From Apostichopus californicus (taxonomy: Eukaryota; Echinodermata; Holothuroidea; Aspidochirotida; Stichopodidae), in the NCBI GenBank assembly GCA_020650975.1, contig JAIPMN010010398.1, positions 1-31,405 of the forward strand: a stretch of DNA of 31,405 nucleotides, in the 5' to 3' direction. Both the position numbers and the translations under genes were made by a program. Positions within the stretch are counted from its first letter, which is position 1, and each line of letters begins with the position of its first letter. The notes beneath the pieces are model-generated. The model worked only from the letters and a program-made list of their open reading frames with translations. It had not been told where the DNA came from and ran no database searches. Positions 17,810 through 29,400 of this stretch are shown piece by piece.

Positions 17810-20651
17810 TTTTATATTAATATTTAAGCTGTGTCAATTTTATTCTTCATATTCATATTTTAAGGGTTTTGTCATTTTGTTGTCATTGTAAAGTGCTCTT
17901 GAACATGCTTAAGCATGAAAAGAGCGCTATATAAATTTGGTAAAATAATAATAATAATTCAATTTGTCAGAAATGTTTTTGCATCTTTCAGTCAAAACCA
18001 TGTCCTAATAGTACTTGCACGGTTGGCAAATGTAGAATGGAGACAGCTCGGGGAGGTGAGAAGGAAAATAGGAATTTTCCAAGTTTGGTGGTATTTTGTG
18101 ATTGCATCTGGCAACAACGGGGTGACTGATGTCATCACTGCTATTCAACTGAAAATTCATTTTGCTTTGCTTTATAATATTTAATTCACTCATTCACAAC
18201 AGAAAATAATCATATCTTTGCAAAACAGTTGGCATTATGATGAATTAAATTAATTAATCAACACAGGGAACCTTGACAGCTAAGTAAACATTCCAAATGA
18301 ATTAAGTTTCAAGGACAAGATTATAAGATTATAATTTAGAAAAGGAAAGCTTTTGAAGATTTCTTGCCATTATGATATCACTGTGATGTACTTAACCCAT
18401 GAACAGTTCATTTGGTTTGAAATACTGTTTATGAAATTAATTGTTAATATTATTATTAATATCATCAGGTGTTACTTCAACACAACAATGAGTTAACACG
18501 ATACTTACTACTTGGTCAGACAAGCTTTGAGGGTGGAATTCTGTTTGCGACATTTGACGACCATGCCGATACCAGACGACGAGCAACACTCGGTGAAAGC
18601 TGAAGGGAAAGTTAAAGAAATGGCTTGATTATATCTCCTTAAGAAAAAAATACAATGTTAAGACAAAACTGACCATACAGAGAAACCACAGTGATGACCC
18701 TTCTAGTGGTCACTTGCCAAAATTGCCATATTTATTTAGACAATTAATTTCTTAACAGATCTTTACACTGTTGTACAACAATATGTCTGACAAGATGCTA
18801 CAAGGTGTCCAATGTTAAGATACCCCCCCCCACCCTGATTTCTGTACCCCTTAGCAGGGAAAGGTTGTGGATGCAACGCACCATGCCATCTCATGGTCTT
18901 AACATCCAAGAAAGGAAAGACAAACCCATTCCCCCCCCAGTCCCCCACTCCCCGACCTTTGACCACTCCTCTCTTCATCACACATCACGTCCATCCACAC
19001 TCTAATACTTCTACTTCCCTGGAGTCCCCACTCCCCTTTTAATAATTACTGTAGCATCCGTTGCTAACTCTTTATTTTTACACTCCTCTGCACAGTTTAC
19101 ATGAAAAATCTTCAGTTTCAGCATCTCTACTGTTTATCTCACAGCCGCTTCTCTAAACACAGGCCAAGTTGAAGAAGAGACACACCTGCTTCATCTAAGA
19201 CCCCTCCCATCCCCCCCCCCCCCGCCCCTGATAATCACACATTGATCATATCGGTCCAATAGTTGCATAGCATAAGAAATCATTCTATTATATAGATATT
19301 TTTTATATTTTAAAACTTGCATTATTGAGCTGAAACACTAGAAGATGGCCACGACTACATGTGGACAGAGTTGTTTAGCAACCTTGTGACCTTTCCTGGT
19401 GTATTTCTAGCACAAATATTTGAGTGAATGACTTTTAATATGTCAAAATAAATTGCACTATGATTCAGTAGTGTACTACTTACCATCAACATATTCCTTG
19501 CATTCAACTCGGGCCTTTTCTCTTATCTTCTTGGGAATCAAAACGTTGATCTCAACTTTCCGTAAAAAATTCTCATCTTCCTCCCACGCTTTGATTAAAA
19601 AGAGAAAAATTTCAACTTTTAAATCCGGTTTCAGATAAACAACAAACAGGTATGTATTATCAGCTATGTTAATCTGAATCACACAATTTGTTTCATATAA
19701 TATTTATTCTTACCACTTGATTAAACTCGGGATTAAAATGTAAAGCTGACGTGACTAAAGAACACAGTGTAACAAATGATGTGTTACCAGTAGCAGGATC
19801 AGTAGTTGTACTGTGATACTAAAACTAGTCACAAATCAACAAGGAAGAAGGAGTTTTAACGGCTGTATCTTTCACTACAAATACTTTTACATCCAGTGGA
19901 ACTGTTCAGCTTACTAAGTAGGTGGTGGGTGCCAGTAAACTGCTACAGTACTTGGACCTAACTCAGTCCATACTACGACAAATAAGATGGTGGTTCTTGT
20001 GTTTGAAGAATAAGTGACATAATACATGTTATCCCCACTCTTTCCGGGTTACTTAAACATAAAAAATAAAATAAAATGTTTTCTGTGAAGGTGGGAAAAA
20101 TTGTGGACAAAACCTACACAGGATTTTTGTAAAAGAGAGTAAAGGAAAATAGCTGCAGAGGAAGTGGTGACAGGAATGATGGGGGTTGGTTCCCCTTCTT
20201 CATAAGTTTGCAATTTTTACTTTTCCATTGTACCTCCGCCAAACCCAACTCCTTCACAATGTCCCAGCTCCCCAGCTCCTTCCTCAAATAACTGTGCGAA
20301 ATAGCCCCCAAAAATATAGCTCATAATACCCCTCCAGCAATTTGAGTGAATCCCAAGCCCTCACCCTTCACCTCCATTGCTATCACACTACATGGACACA
20401 TGGATACAAAACCTCCAACACCAGGTTGCTATAACCTATTGTCTATAAATAGAGGCAGTGGGCTTGCTGTTTATTCTGTTTCATGATTGCATCACTGATA
20501 TATCTGTGGCGGCCATCTTGGGTGATAAAAGGTGGAGCTATCTTAAAATGCATATAAGTAAACATGTATGGCGATGGATACTACACACGTGATGATATGA
20601 AATGGGTGTAAAGAACTTACCGAATCCTCTTCTCTTTCCTTCCTGTGCCAT
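17250..20651 (-). CDS. CMC1: CMC1, twin-CX9C cytochrome c oxidase assembly factor (4 exons)
   Basis: Coding exons on the minus strand are 20651-20621, 19588-19484, 18599-18509 and 17376-17250. They join in phase 1, 1 and 2 to give 117 residues. Each donor reads GTAAGT, and acceptors end in AAAG, TTCAG and CTCAG. The protein has LRKVEINVLIPKKIREKA (19-36), then C40-X9-C50 and C62-X9-C72 with MVVKCRKQNSTLKACL. YYHDPEFFEMCKKEYL (76-91) and FRETG (97-101) follow. This order matches CMC1, whose vertebrate form has about 106 residues. Members of this family are imported into the mitochondrial intermembrane space, where the cysteines form two disulfides through the MIA40 pathway. CMC1 stabilises newly made COX1 with COX14 and COA3 during complex IV assembly. 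Divergent from STAM, with about 2.75 kb between start codons. The extra length is mainly at the two ends, which are the least conserved parts. Confidence 0.93.
17574..17957 (+). repeat. LINE 3' tail with a tandemly duplicated ~170-bp segment
   Basis: Lies in CMC1 intron 3. CTGTAAATCTATATT recurs at 17574 and 17744, 170 bp apart. Both copies continue through TATATTAAT, CAAGCTG/TAAGCTG, TTCATATTTTAAGGG and TTGTCATTTTGTT. The second copy has a (TA)n expansion at about 17782-17808. The end has the CR1/L2-like signature GTAAAGTGCTCTTGA ... GCGCTATATAAATTTGG and an (ATA)n tail at about 17943-17957. No coding part remains. Confidence 0.7.
17961..18508 (-). other. Rest of CMC1 intron 3
   Basis: AT-rich intron sequence between the retroelement tail and CMC1 exon 3. 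Nothing else recognisable. Confidence 0.5.
18509..18599 (-). CDS. CMC1: CMC1 coding exon 3
   Basis: The acceptor is CCCTTCAG just before 18599. The exon encodes FTECCSSSGIG, then MVVKCRKQNSTLKACLTK, which carries three of the four CX9C cysteines. The donor is GTAAGT (plus-strand acttac at 18503-18508). The split codon TA|C gives Tyr76. Confidence 0.95.
18600..19483 (-). other. CMC1 intron 2
   Basis: Intron with several C-runs: about 18825-18834, 18931-18939, and 19210-19224 on the plus strand. No further exon or element seen. Confidence 0.6.
19484..19588 (-). CDS. CMC1: CMC1 coding exon 2
   Basis: The acceptor is ...TTTTTAATCAAAG before 19588. The exon encodes residues from Trp12 to Asp45, including VLIPKKIREKA and Cys40, and ends in phase 1 at donor GTAAGT (plus-strand acttac at 19478-19483). 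Confidence 0.93.
19589..20620 (-). other. CMC1 intron 1
   Basis: About 1.03 kb of intron. No repeat family or extra exon is recognised. Confidence 0.6.
20621..20651 (-). CDS. CMC1: CMC1 coding exon 1
   Basis: ATG at 20651-20649, ten codons (MAQEGKRRGF) plus one base, then donor GTAAGT (plus-strand acttac at 20615-20620). G at +4 supports the start. Joined to exon 2 the split codon is GCG (Ala), followed by the conserved Trp-Glu-Glu. Confidence 0.85.
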
Positions 20652-21795
20652 TTGAGTGGACAAATGGATGGTTCAGCATCAGCAGGGAAAGATAGCCGAG
20701 TTTTCTTTACGACTTGATTCCTTCTGTTAGATCTGTTGTATAAATGACACCTCTCAGTAATCACCACAATGTGCTGACACCACACTGAATATTTCTTCTG
20801 TAAAACTGTAGTACAGTGAATAATAGAAAGCAACCGTTGGTCATAAGGTAGGGCAAGTCACAAGGAACTTACATACCAAAATTGTCAAATTGCAGATATT
20901 TTTTCCCCATTATTTATTTGTAGGCTACTGCACATGCAAGAAATGACAAGGTAGATATGTGTAGCTGAGACTTGTTATCATTTCACATTTTTTTTTCAAT
21001 TAGAAAGTTCAATGCTTATGGAATCTCTTAGAAACACTGCAAGAAATGAAATATTGGATAGAATACTTGGAAAGTAACTTCATATTTCATTTTGTTATTA
21101 TCTATTTAATTCATTGGTGATGTGATATCCACTATGTCAAAATAAAAAAATCAATCACTAAAAATTGGGAACATAAAAGCAAGCACAGTACCGCGGCTTC
21201 CCGCTCTAGTGTGTTAGTTTCTTAGGTATGTTGCAGGATACATACAAACATGATCATTATTCACCTCATCTCAGAGTCAGACTATGACAAACATTATCAG
21301 TTGGTATGGTTCAACCATAATCAACACATGGCTACAGGCTTTCTATTTACTTCTAACCGTTGTAACATATTAAACTGAACTAGTTACATTTCTTAATTTT
21401 AAATTTATTAAACTTAAATGTAGTCAACTAAACTTCAGCTAAATCCATACATCTTGAACTGCATTGCAATTCCACAATTGTTGCAAATTAAATCTTCTAG
21501 TTTACAGTATAATAAGAAAACACTTGTTACTCATAATAATAAATATATTCCCAACTGTACATAACACTGACTTCACCTGAGCAAAAGCCAAATGTAATTT
21601 AAATAACTTGTCAAAGGAAGATGCCTTTATGTAATACAGATCAGAATACATACTGTAGCTTTAATAGGTCTGATGGTTAATGTTACTTGTTAGGCCTATG
21701 AATATGTGTTAGGCTAACCTATGTAATGTTACATTTACTACAACAATAACAAAAGTCAAACCTATAAATAGCATAGCCAATTTTTCATACATAAT
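20652..21795. other. CMC1 5' flank and start of intergenic region
   Basis: The CMC1 5' UTR and promoter should lie here on the minus strand. An upstream ATG on the minus strand near 20687 is out of frame with CMC1 and would overlap its start if transcribed. No TATA box or other element is certain. The rest is AT-rich with no exon. Confidence 0.4.
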
Positions 21796-22561
21796 CCATG
21801 GGGGGTCGTACTAATTAGCGTCAACAGGCATATTTCACGACAACTCAAGACAACTCAAGACAACAAGTTTAAAATACCATCAAACACAATGGTTGTAATC
21901 TGAGTGTATCTGGAAAAACGTTTAAAACTGACTGGAACCATCGTGCATACATATTTTCACGGGAAAAAAATGTTTTGGTCGTAAAAATCGTCAACTTTCT
22001 CCATCCGTAGAAATGGACGACCTGATGCTATTGCTCTTGCGCAATGACATTGGACCGCACCATTACAGAATAAAATACACGGAGAGAATAATAAAACCAG
22101 GCAAAATGATAGTAAGCAAGACTCTGTAAAAATTAATAAAAACATATGTCAATTTCAATGGAAAAACAATAAGAAATATTCATTATTTTAAAAACATTCA
22201 ATGATTTGATTGATTTGGAGTTCATTCATCATACTACTTTGGTGGCACTTTCTTACTACGTCAACCTACCTCACCGACACTGTACACAAAAGTAGTTCCC
22301 AAACCCTAACACAAACCCACTCATATCATAATGGTTCGGTCCAATTCTACGGACGGAAAAAGTTGACTATTATTACGAAAAATACATTTTTTCCCATGAA
22401 AAATATGTATGCATGATGGTTTCAGTCAGTTTTAAATGTGTTTCCAGATACACTCTGATTATAACCATTGTATTTGATGGTATTTTAAACTTGTTGTCTT
22501 GAGTTGTCTTGAGTTGTCGTGAAATGGGCCTGTTGACGCTAATTAGTATGACCGTCCATGG
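21796..22561. mobile_element. 766-bp foldback element, arms of ~230-270 bp
   Basis: The left arm (21796-22064) and the right arm (22330-22561) are inverted copies. Both carry CTAATTAGCGTCAACAGG, ACGACAACTCAAGACAACTC (a short internal duplication), AAGTTTAAAATACCATCAAA, GAGTGTATCTGGAAA, AAAACTGACTG and GTCAACTTT. Ends are CCATGG-like on both sides, and no clean target duplication could be fixed. The left arm has about 37 extra bases (22012-22048) between CCGTAGA and ATTGGACC that the right arm lacks. The short frames over it are not genes. No transposase. Confidence 0.8.
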
Positions 22562-23402
22562 GCTTTATAATCTTACTAGACTTAAGCTAGACCACAGACG
22601 AAGGATTGTCCACCTTAACTATGTAAGGCACCCTGCAGCCTTCTTCATTCTTATTATAATATTTCAAGTTCAACCTGGTTACAAGTCTTCTCGATGACTA
22701 AAATTTAGCAGGTTAAATGACCTTACCGTAGTTTTGAATCACTTGTTAAAACTGAACATGATGCTCACAAGTCACGTTCACATTGACACAACTAGCTTCA
22801 CGCTGCAGTAGGTCATCGTACAATGTGAATTGTTTACATACCTAGCCCAGCCTATCTACGTTAGGCTTCAGAGTTATCCGTGGATAACAATATCCAAATC
22901 GTCCGATCATGATTACACTTACCTAGTCTCAAATACAGGATATAAAAAAAATATGCAAATATGAAATCTTTAATGAAAATGCCACATTCTAAATTCAGGT
23001 AGACGTTAACTTGATTATGACACCTTTGTTACTTTAACTGTTGATGATCTCGCGAAATCACTACCACTGCCATGCTATTTAGTAGTTGTATGTATTGACT
23101 TAATTACGTCAGTCTTTGTGCTGCTCATGCGCCTAAGAATGATGTCATCGAAAACACCACGGTCATCACACACAGTATATGCTTACAGCGTAAAGAACTG
23201 TAAGAAGGTTCTCAAACATTGTCTATGATAGAACATACATGATTACCATATATTATCAACAGCACATACATCGTAAGCAGTCATCGCTGAAGAAGAAAGA
23301 AAACCACGAAAAAGTGAAGCGAAGGGGATAAAATATACAGATCGCTCTGATCAGGTTCAATTCTCTTTGCTTCGAATTGTGGTTACGAATAACTAGTAAA
23401 CG
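22562..23402. other. Intergenic, STAM 5' flank
   Basis: No exon before the STAM ATG is certain. Possible control sequences are TCTCGCGA at 23048-23055 and TGATGTCA near 23142, both short enough to occur by chance. Confidence 0.35.
23328..23365 (+). promoter_or_regulatory. STAM: Possible STAM core promoter
   Basis: ATAAAATA at 23328-23335 is TATA-like and lies about 70 bases before the ATG, with TTCAATTC (initiator-like) about 30 bases further on. This is weak and based on spacing alone. Confidence 0.2.
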
Positions 23403-23445
23403 ATGCCTCTCTTTGGCAGTTCTTCCCCCTACGACCCTGATGTCG
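23403..23445 (+). CDS. STAM: STAM coding exon 1
   Basis: Encodes [14 protein letters not shown] plus one base of Glu15, then donor GTAAGT at 23446. The short first coding exon ending in phase 1 before Glu-Lys fits the STAM family arrangement. Confidence 0.92.
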
Positions 23446-26400
23446 GTAAGTTACACTCGGGCTTTATGACACTGTACAAATTACAATAGGCTTTACTTAG
23501 CCTAGGCCTACTTAGCAAGTCATACTTACACTACAGACAAACTATGATAGGTTAGTCTACTCTAACGAATAACTAGGATCAGTAAACTTTAGACAATACA
23601 TTGTAATTATACAAAAGCCTACCGAAAACCATTCGCCTAGCCACAAGCAACTAAGAGTAAGACTTGGAGTTGGATCACTTCCAAAGTCCTGTTGGCCTAT
23701 TTTACACCATCATTTACTAAATACTATTAGTTGTGTCTATTTACCCAATTGTCAGGTGAATAAGTATGTTGCATTTGCTTATTCACCTGATATCAGTCTG
23801 TGAGTTAGGACTAATCAAGCCGTAGAGGAAATTTGTTTGTGTCTATACATCCCAACTAAACAGTAAGCAAGTGTTAAAAATAAATACATTATGTTATTTT
23901 TAGTGTTGTGTTTCAATGTATAAAAGATCAAAGATCATACCCAAAGATATTGAAATATGACACATGTTTACTTTTGTAAGCTCTTAGAGGGGGTACTGCG
24001 AGTCGTCTCCAGTGTATTGGATTATGGAGTCCTCCCAAAAAAATATGTGGTCCAAGTTAACTCAGTTTCTTTTTTTAGTACCTACTGTTCTTCAGATCTG
24101 GTTATGGATATTATATAAGAGCATTTGCCTCATGTCTTCATGAAGACTCAATCCTTGTGCGGTACACATTATCAGGGATGTCACATTTAACAACCACTCT
24201 ATGCACCCAGTGTGTACCATTTGTATGTATGTATGTATTTTAGATCCTCCTGCAAGCAGGAACTTGGAAGAAGCCATCATTAGCTTGTCAAAGCCGCAAG
24301 CTGACCGAAGTCGGTCTCTTAGATTCATATTTTAAAGTCCATGATTATGAATTGTAATTGTCAACAACTCTGTAACTGGACGACATACATTAATCTTGGA
24401 GTGACTCGAACTCGGGACCAAGTATGATTGAAAGGCACCGGTGTTAACCGGCGTTAATTTGAGAAAGTTTGTGCAATGTAAAAAGCTTTTTTGCGCGCTG
24501 ATAGCAGCCAGGACAAAGAATCATGTAGCAAAAAATGACAAATTTGACATAAATTCTCAAATTTCTTTTTCCGACCAAAGAACTTTTTGGCGTTTCTATA
24601 ATGGCCTACAAGTTTAAGAGAAATAGTACCGGTAGGGGGTTAAAATTGTCAAATTGCCTGAAGAAAATTTATTTCAATCTCTCGTGTTGTTCAGTCCAAC
24701 GTGGGGCCTTTGGGTCTGCAAAAACATTGGTCTTTTTTTACCATGTTTCACTCCTTATTATCATCTAAGAACCCACACACTTCCTACCCATATGTAAACA
24801 GTCGATTGTCACAAAATAACAGCAAATTCGTATTTGGCATTTTTTTCACCCGGATTTAGCTGCTAATTTGGCCGGTAGGTGGCAACCCTAGTTATGCCTG
24901 TATTGTAGAACTGTTAGTACATTATACTGACAACTCTAGTGTATATGTAGGGGCTAGATTTACTGTACATACTAAGCACTTCTCTATGAACAGTACTGTA
25001 TGTACCCATCACACGCTTTTCTTGTGCAGGCGTACTAGTAAGTTTTCAAAATTAAAAACTTGTGTGGTAAAACCAGTTTCTCACTGCTATTCTTTACTGA
25101 TCAGCTAACAATATTTCAGGATTCAAATTCAGCAGTACTTACTTAAGCACATGTATGTGGTTCCCATACTTTTATCTGCTAGGGCAGAAAGGAGGACAAG
25201 TTATTGCAGTCTGGGGAGAGGACTAAGTTGAAGAGTTCACCCTTCCCCTTTGTAGGAAACTTATTTTGAATAATACCTACACTGGTACTAGATATGAAGT
25301 TAAAAAGCAATGTGCTTAATATACAATCAGCATTCTTGAGGTACTTTTTACTATGAACCTATTGTTTGAAGTACTGTACCGGACAAAAGGTCAACGAAGG
25401 GACACACTGATATATGTTTGTTGCGTTATCACTTTCAAAAATGGTTTAAGCCTAATCGGCCAATCACGAGCAAGGAAGGGATTACATTTACATACACACG
25501 ATAATTTGGAGCAGTCTACGTACGGATTGGGGAGGGGGGGGGGGGGAGGTACAGAATACAGCACAGCACCTGTTAGAGGTTTTGTAACACAGGCTTCGGT
25601 AGCGAGGAAAAGGGAATGGATGACGTGTATGTATTAATAACAATACATACATTCATTTTTGTCTAGCAAGGAATCTGCAGTTTCCATCTAGGCAATGCAA
25701 TCTGGTCTAACTAAGAGAAACCCGTACTGGTAAATCATGCTCGAAGTATGTCTGAGACGTGCAAGTAAAATACAAACATTTCTACTCTAAGGGGGATTCG
25801 GCAAAGTTTCATGTCATTTTTAAAACAATCCATACTAAACTAATTGATGGGATAATCTGGTCGCTATCTCTCTACTTTTACAATGCCACGGAGCTTTGTG
25901 GTTCTAAGATGTCACTCTCTTTACATTTAAGAATACCGTTTCAAAGAAAGGAATCCCCAAAGTTCTTTTTACAGACTGAGCTACTTGACAAATTAAAGTC
26001 ATTTTCCAGTCATGTTGTATAGAAATACCCACACTTTGCTACTGTACAGCTTATTGCTTTAAAACTTCAGCATAGTTCTACCTTACACGTAAATACAGTT
26101 TCCCGCCAAATGGTTCTCACAAGTTCCTTTTCACGCACATAGTTTGTCAAATGCTCTAACAAGTTCTTTTGGGAAGAAACCGATTCTGCGCAATATGCAT
26201 ATTCTGTTCTTGTTTGTAGTAGTAGCACTGTCTTCTACAATATATATGATTCTGTGCTCAACCCTCATAGTACATTATAACTTCACCTGGTGTGTCGTTC
26301 TTATACCGATTCTGCGCATTCGTACCTGTTCTTATTCCTATTCTGCGCATTACGTATTTAACATACCTGTTCTTATACCGATTCAACGCACTACTGTACT

Positions 26401-29400
26401 TCCAAATACTGACCTGGTAATTTTCATACTGACTATATGCTACTATACTGTTTGTGGTTGGACTTTGCCCTGTAGTGGAGTGTACTGAACTGTATGAAAG
26501 ACATGTAATCAACACTGTTTTTTTGTACTTTGTTTTCTTTTTAGTCAAATGTATAAATAAGTACAATAGCTGCAAGAGAAAAAAACATATCTATGGGAAT
26601 GTCGTTGTCATAAAACGGCACATATTATACATTTGCAGGCTAGGCTAGTGTCCATAGGTTCATGTTAGTGTTTGATACTGTACAGTTAACACTGGAAAAC
26701 CCGGTAATACTGGGTATTCGTCAGCGGGTATATCGGTATCTGTCTTTGCTGATACCGACGCACCCTACTATGAACAATTTATTCTCTCTGTACTCAAATG
26801 GAGTAGCCAAAAGTTTAGACAAAGCTCAGTCGTGAATGTTTTTCCACATTAAGTATAATTTATTTTCATTCTTGAAAACATGAATACCAAATCACCTATT
26901 TTTGCCTTAGCAATTGGCTTAATATTTCTTCACTTTGATTCAGAGGTTAACTGCCCATGAACCTGGATAGGCCACATATATTGGTTTGAATCCTATGTGC
27001 CGGGTGCCCAGTGTTCTTTATTACTGTATTCTGGCTAGCTAACGTCATGGCCGAAAAGCCTGTCGGGCTAGCAACATAAAAAATTGGCTGACTACCTTTG
27101 CCTCACGGAAATGTAAATAACTACTGTAGATATCAAGTGCTTCATGAGCACTGTATCGTACACAAAGCATAAATAGAATTGAACATACACTGTACCCTTT
27201 GACACCGCTCTTGGCAAGAATCCATGAAACTATTTACACTGTAACCAAAATTTTTGTAACCATTGCATATTCCGACCTTCAAACAAAACAAAGCAGTTAA
27301 CCCACAAGGTAAGAATTACCTTTCCACATCGGTGACGTTGAGAAACGTTTTATTAATGCTCAATGTACTGCGGCATACATCACAAACATGCACAGTGCTT
27401 CTACAGTAGTGAGAATGAAAGTACAAAAGAATACAACACAGGGAAAACCTGTACGTAATCACTCCAAATTTGCATATCGTGATAAGAACAGAACATCATG
27501 GATTCAGTTTTGATTGCTTATTTTAACCATCAATGAATTGTAAAACAATTGTTTTTGATTAATTCAAGTTTGTGTACATCACAATTTGATGCCGGTTTGG
27601 TTACAGAGTAGTTCAAATGCGAGACACTTGCCATTTTGGCTAGGCTTAGTTGTCAGTATAGTTGGCTAATGGTAGGATAGAATTTTTTTTATGTAAATGA
27701 CGACATTTTGATGAAAATATTTTTGTTTTGGTTCAGATGGTAAACACAAGGGGTAGTTAAAATTCTTAGTAAGGATATGCTAATGATCTCTTCTACATGA
27801 AATCAGTTTTATTCATCATACAGTACAATGTAATTTTTTTAACATTTCTGCGAAGATGTTTGGGGCCCCATTTGATTACATGTTTTATAAGACTTAAAGC
27901 CTTAGTGTCATGCTATGTAACTTTTGAACATACAGCAGAACTTGGTCATCAGAGTAACGAATCATACAACAAAAGAAAGGGGAGGGATAAGCCTAGTATC
28001 TTTCCAAATAAGTTGACAGCACAGCTCCATGCATATCAATTTGGTTGGGAATACGATTGTCCATTTAAAAATTAAGATGTGAAATGGTACATTCTGAGGA
28101 ATATTTATTCTACAAATTAGTTTGACCTCAGTTGACCTACAGAACATTTGGTAAACAAGGCATGATAAGATCATTTTGATTATTGTTCAGGTAATACGCC
28201 CTGCCACGTTCCCAAATTTAGCAAAATACGTCATTTCTTCACTTTTACAATTTTTTGTCATCATAGTTTATGTTAAAAGTCACATGAGAGTTGTACAAGT
28301 AAAGGTGTCTTAGTTGTAGGTGAAGCATAAAGTGATCATATCCATTCAGTTAGCTTTTTCCTTTTGTCATTGCTCCCACCCCCGTCCCCCCCCCCTCCCC
28401 TCTGGACTTACCAGCCATGTATTGGCAACCGTTGCTACGGAGATTAAATGAAAACTAAATGCATTTATCTATCACAATGCTTCCTTTTCTGTTTTTCAGA
28501 GAAAATCACCAGTGAGGCTAATACCTCGGAAGATTGGGGGAAAATAATGGACTTTTGTGACAAAATAAACAATACACCAAACTCGTAAGTATGACAATGG
28601 TTTAACGGTATAAACATGTGACTCCCAGACAAAGGAAAGGCAAGAAGGTTCTTTGATTGTCTGCCTCATTTAAAGGTCTGCTGTATAGACCCCAACTATA
28701 GCAAGCTATGATGGAAAAGTTTCTTGAGATTTAGTAAACGACCTGCCTTGGTCGTAAAATGACCTCGTTTTACCAATTAGTCTGCAACACCTGCCACATG
28801 TTTTTTCTTGTATGAGGATCTTTGTGTGAACGCTGTATGATGAACTACACTGAAGACATGAACATATTTCCACACAGTGTTTACACAAAGAGCCTAATGG
28901 TGTTAAGAAGCTATGCAGGCTAATCTTAGAGTCTGAGGTGGATTTACGACCGTGGCAGGTGGATTACATAATCACAAAGCTTTCCTAGCTATGCCTGCTA
29001 TAATTGGAGCCAATATAAGCTGTTCTTTAATACCAACATTGCTGGCTTCATATGGTGCAAAATGTTGAACTGAACAATGTACTTTAACTAAAATAAACCT
29101 TGCCTGTACCATATTGTACAGGTCGTCCATAGTGATGGGTTGTGTTGAATGTGGTTGTCTTTCTAGGTTTTGGTTGTGATAACAGTGACCATATTGAGAA
29201 GGTTCCAGTTATCCAAAAGTTATGGATAGAAAAGATTCAACGAGGAATAATTTTTGCAGTACCAAAATGCAACGCAATATAGGCAAATTGCTATACAAGT
29301 GCAAATATGTATAGTAGGTTTGATACACAGGGACCATACAGTCGTATGTTGTAAGAGACAAAATTGGTCTCACAATGGACTCACAATTGGACTCAAAATG

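Larger units (their letters stand above)
23446..28499 (+). other. STAM: STAM intron 1 (5054 bp)
   Basis: Contains the SINE at 24222-24452, a 13-base or longer G-run near 25532-25547, and three short copies of GTTCTTATACCGATTCTGCGCA-like sequence starting near 26297, 26328 and 26369 (a related piece lies at 26180). Open frames of 87-114 codons inside it (25353, 25759, 26144 and 27797 starts) show no domain. Confidence 0.7.

Noticed and set aside
20543..20833. 96-codon minus-strand frame across CMC1 exon 1
   Set aside because: It reads a different frame from CMC1 exon 1 and passes through the donor; the spliced CMC1 model explains the locus.
24880..24900. Possible hAT end GGTGGCAACCCTAG
   Set aside because: Resembles a hAT terminus, but I found no matching inverted end or target duplication nearby.
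26144..26488. 114-codon plus-strand frame in STAM intron 1
   Set aside because: Overlaps short tandem repeats, has no domain, and no splice evidence ties it to a gene.
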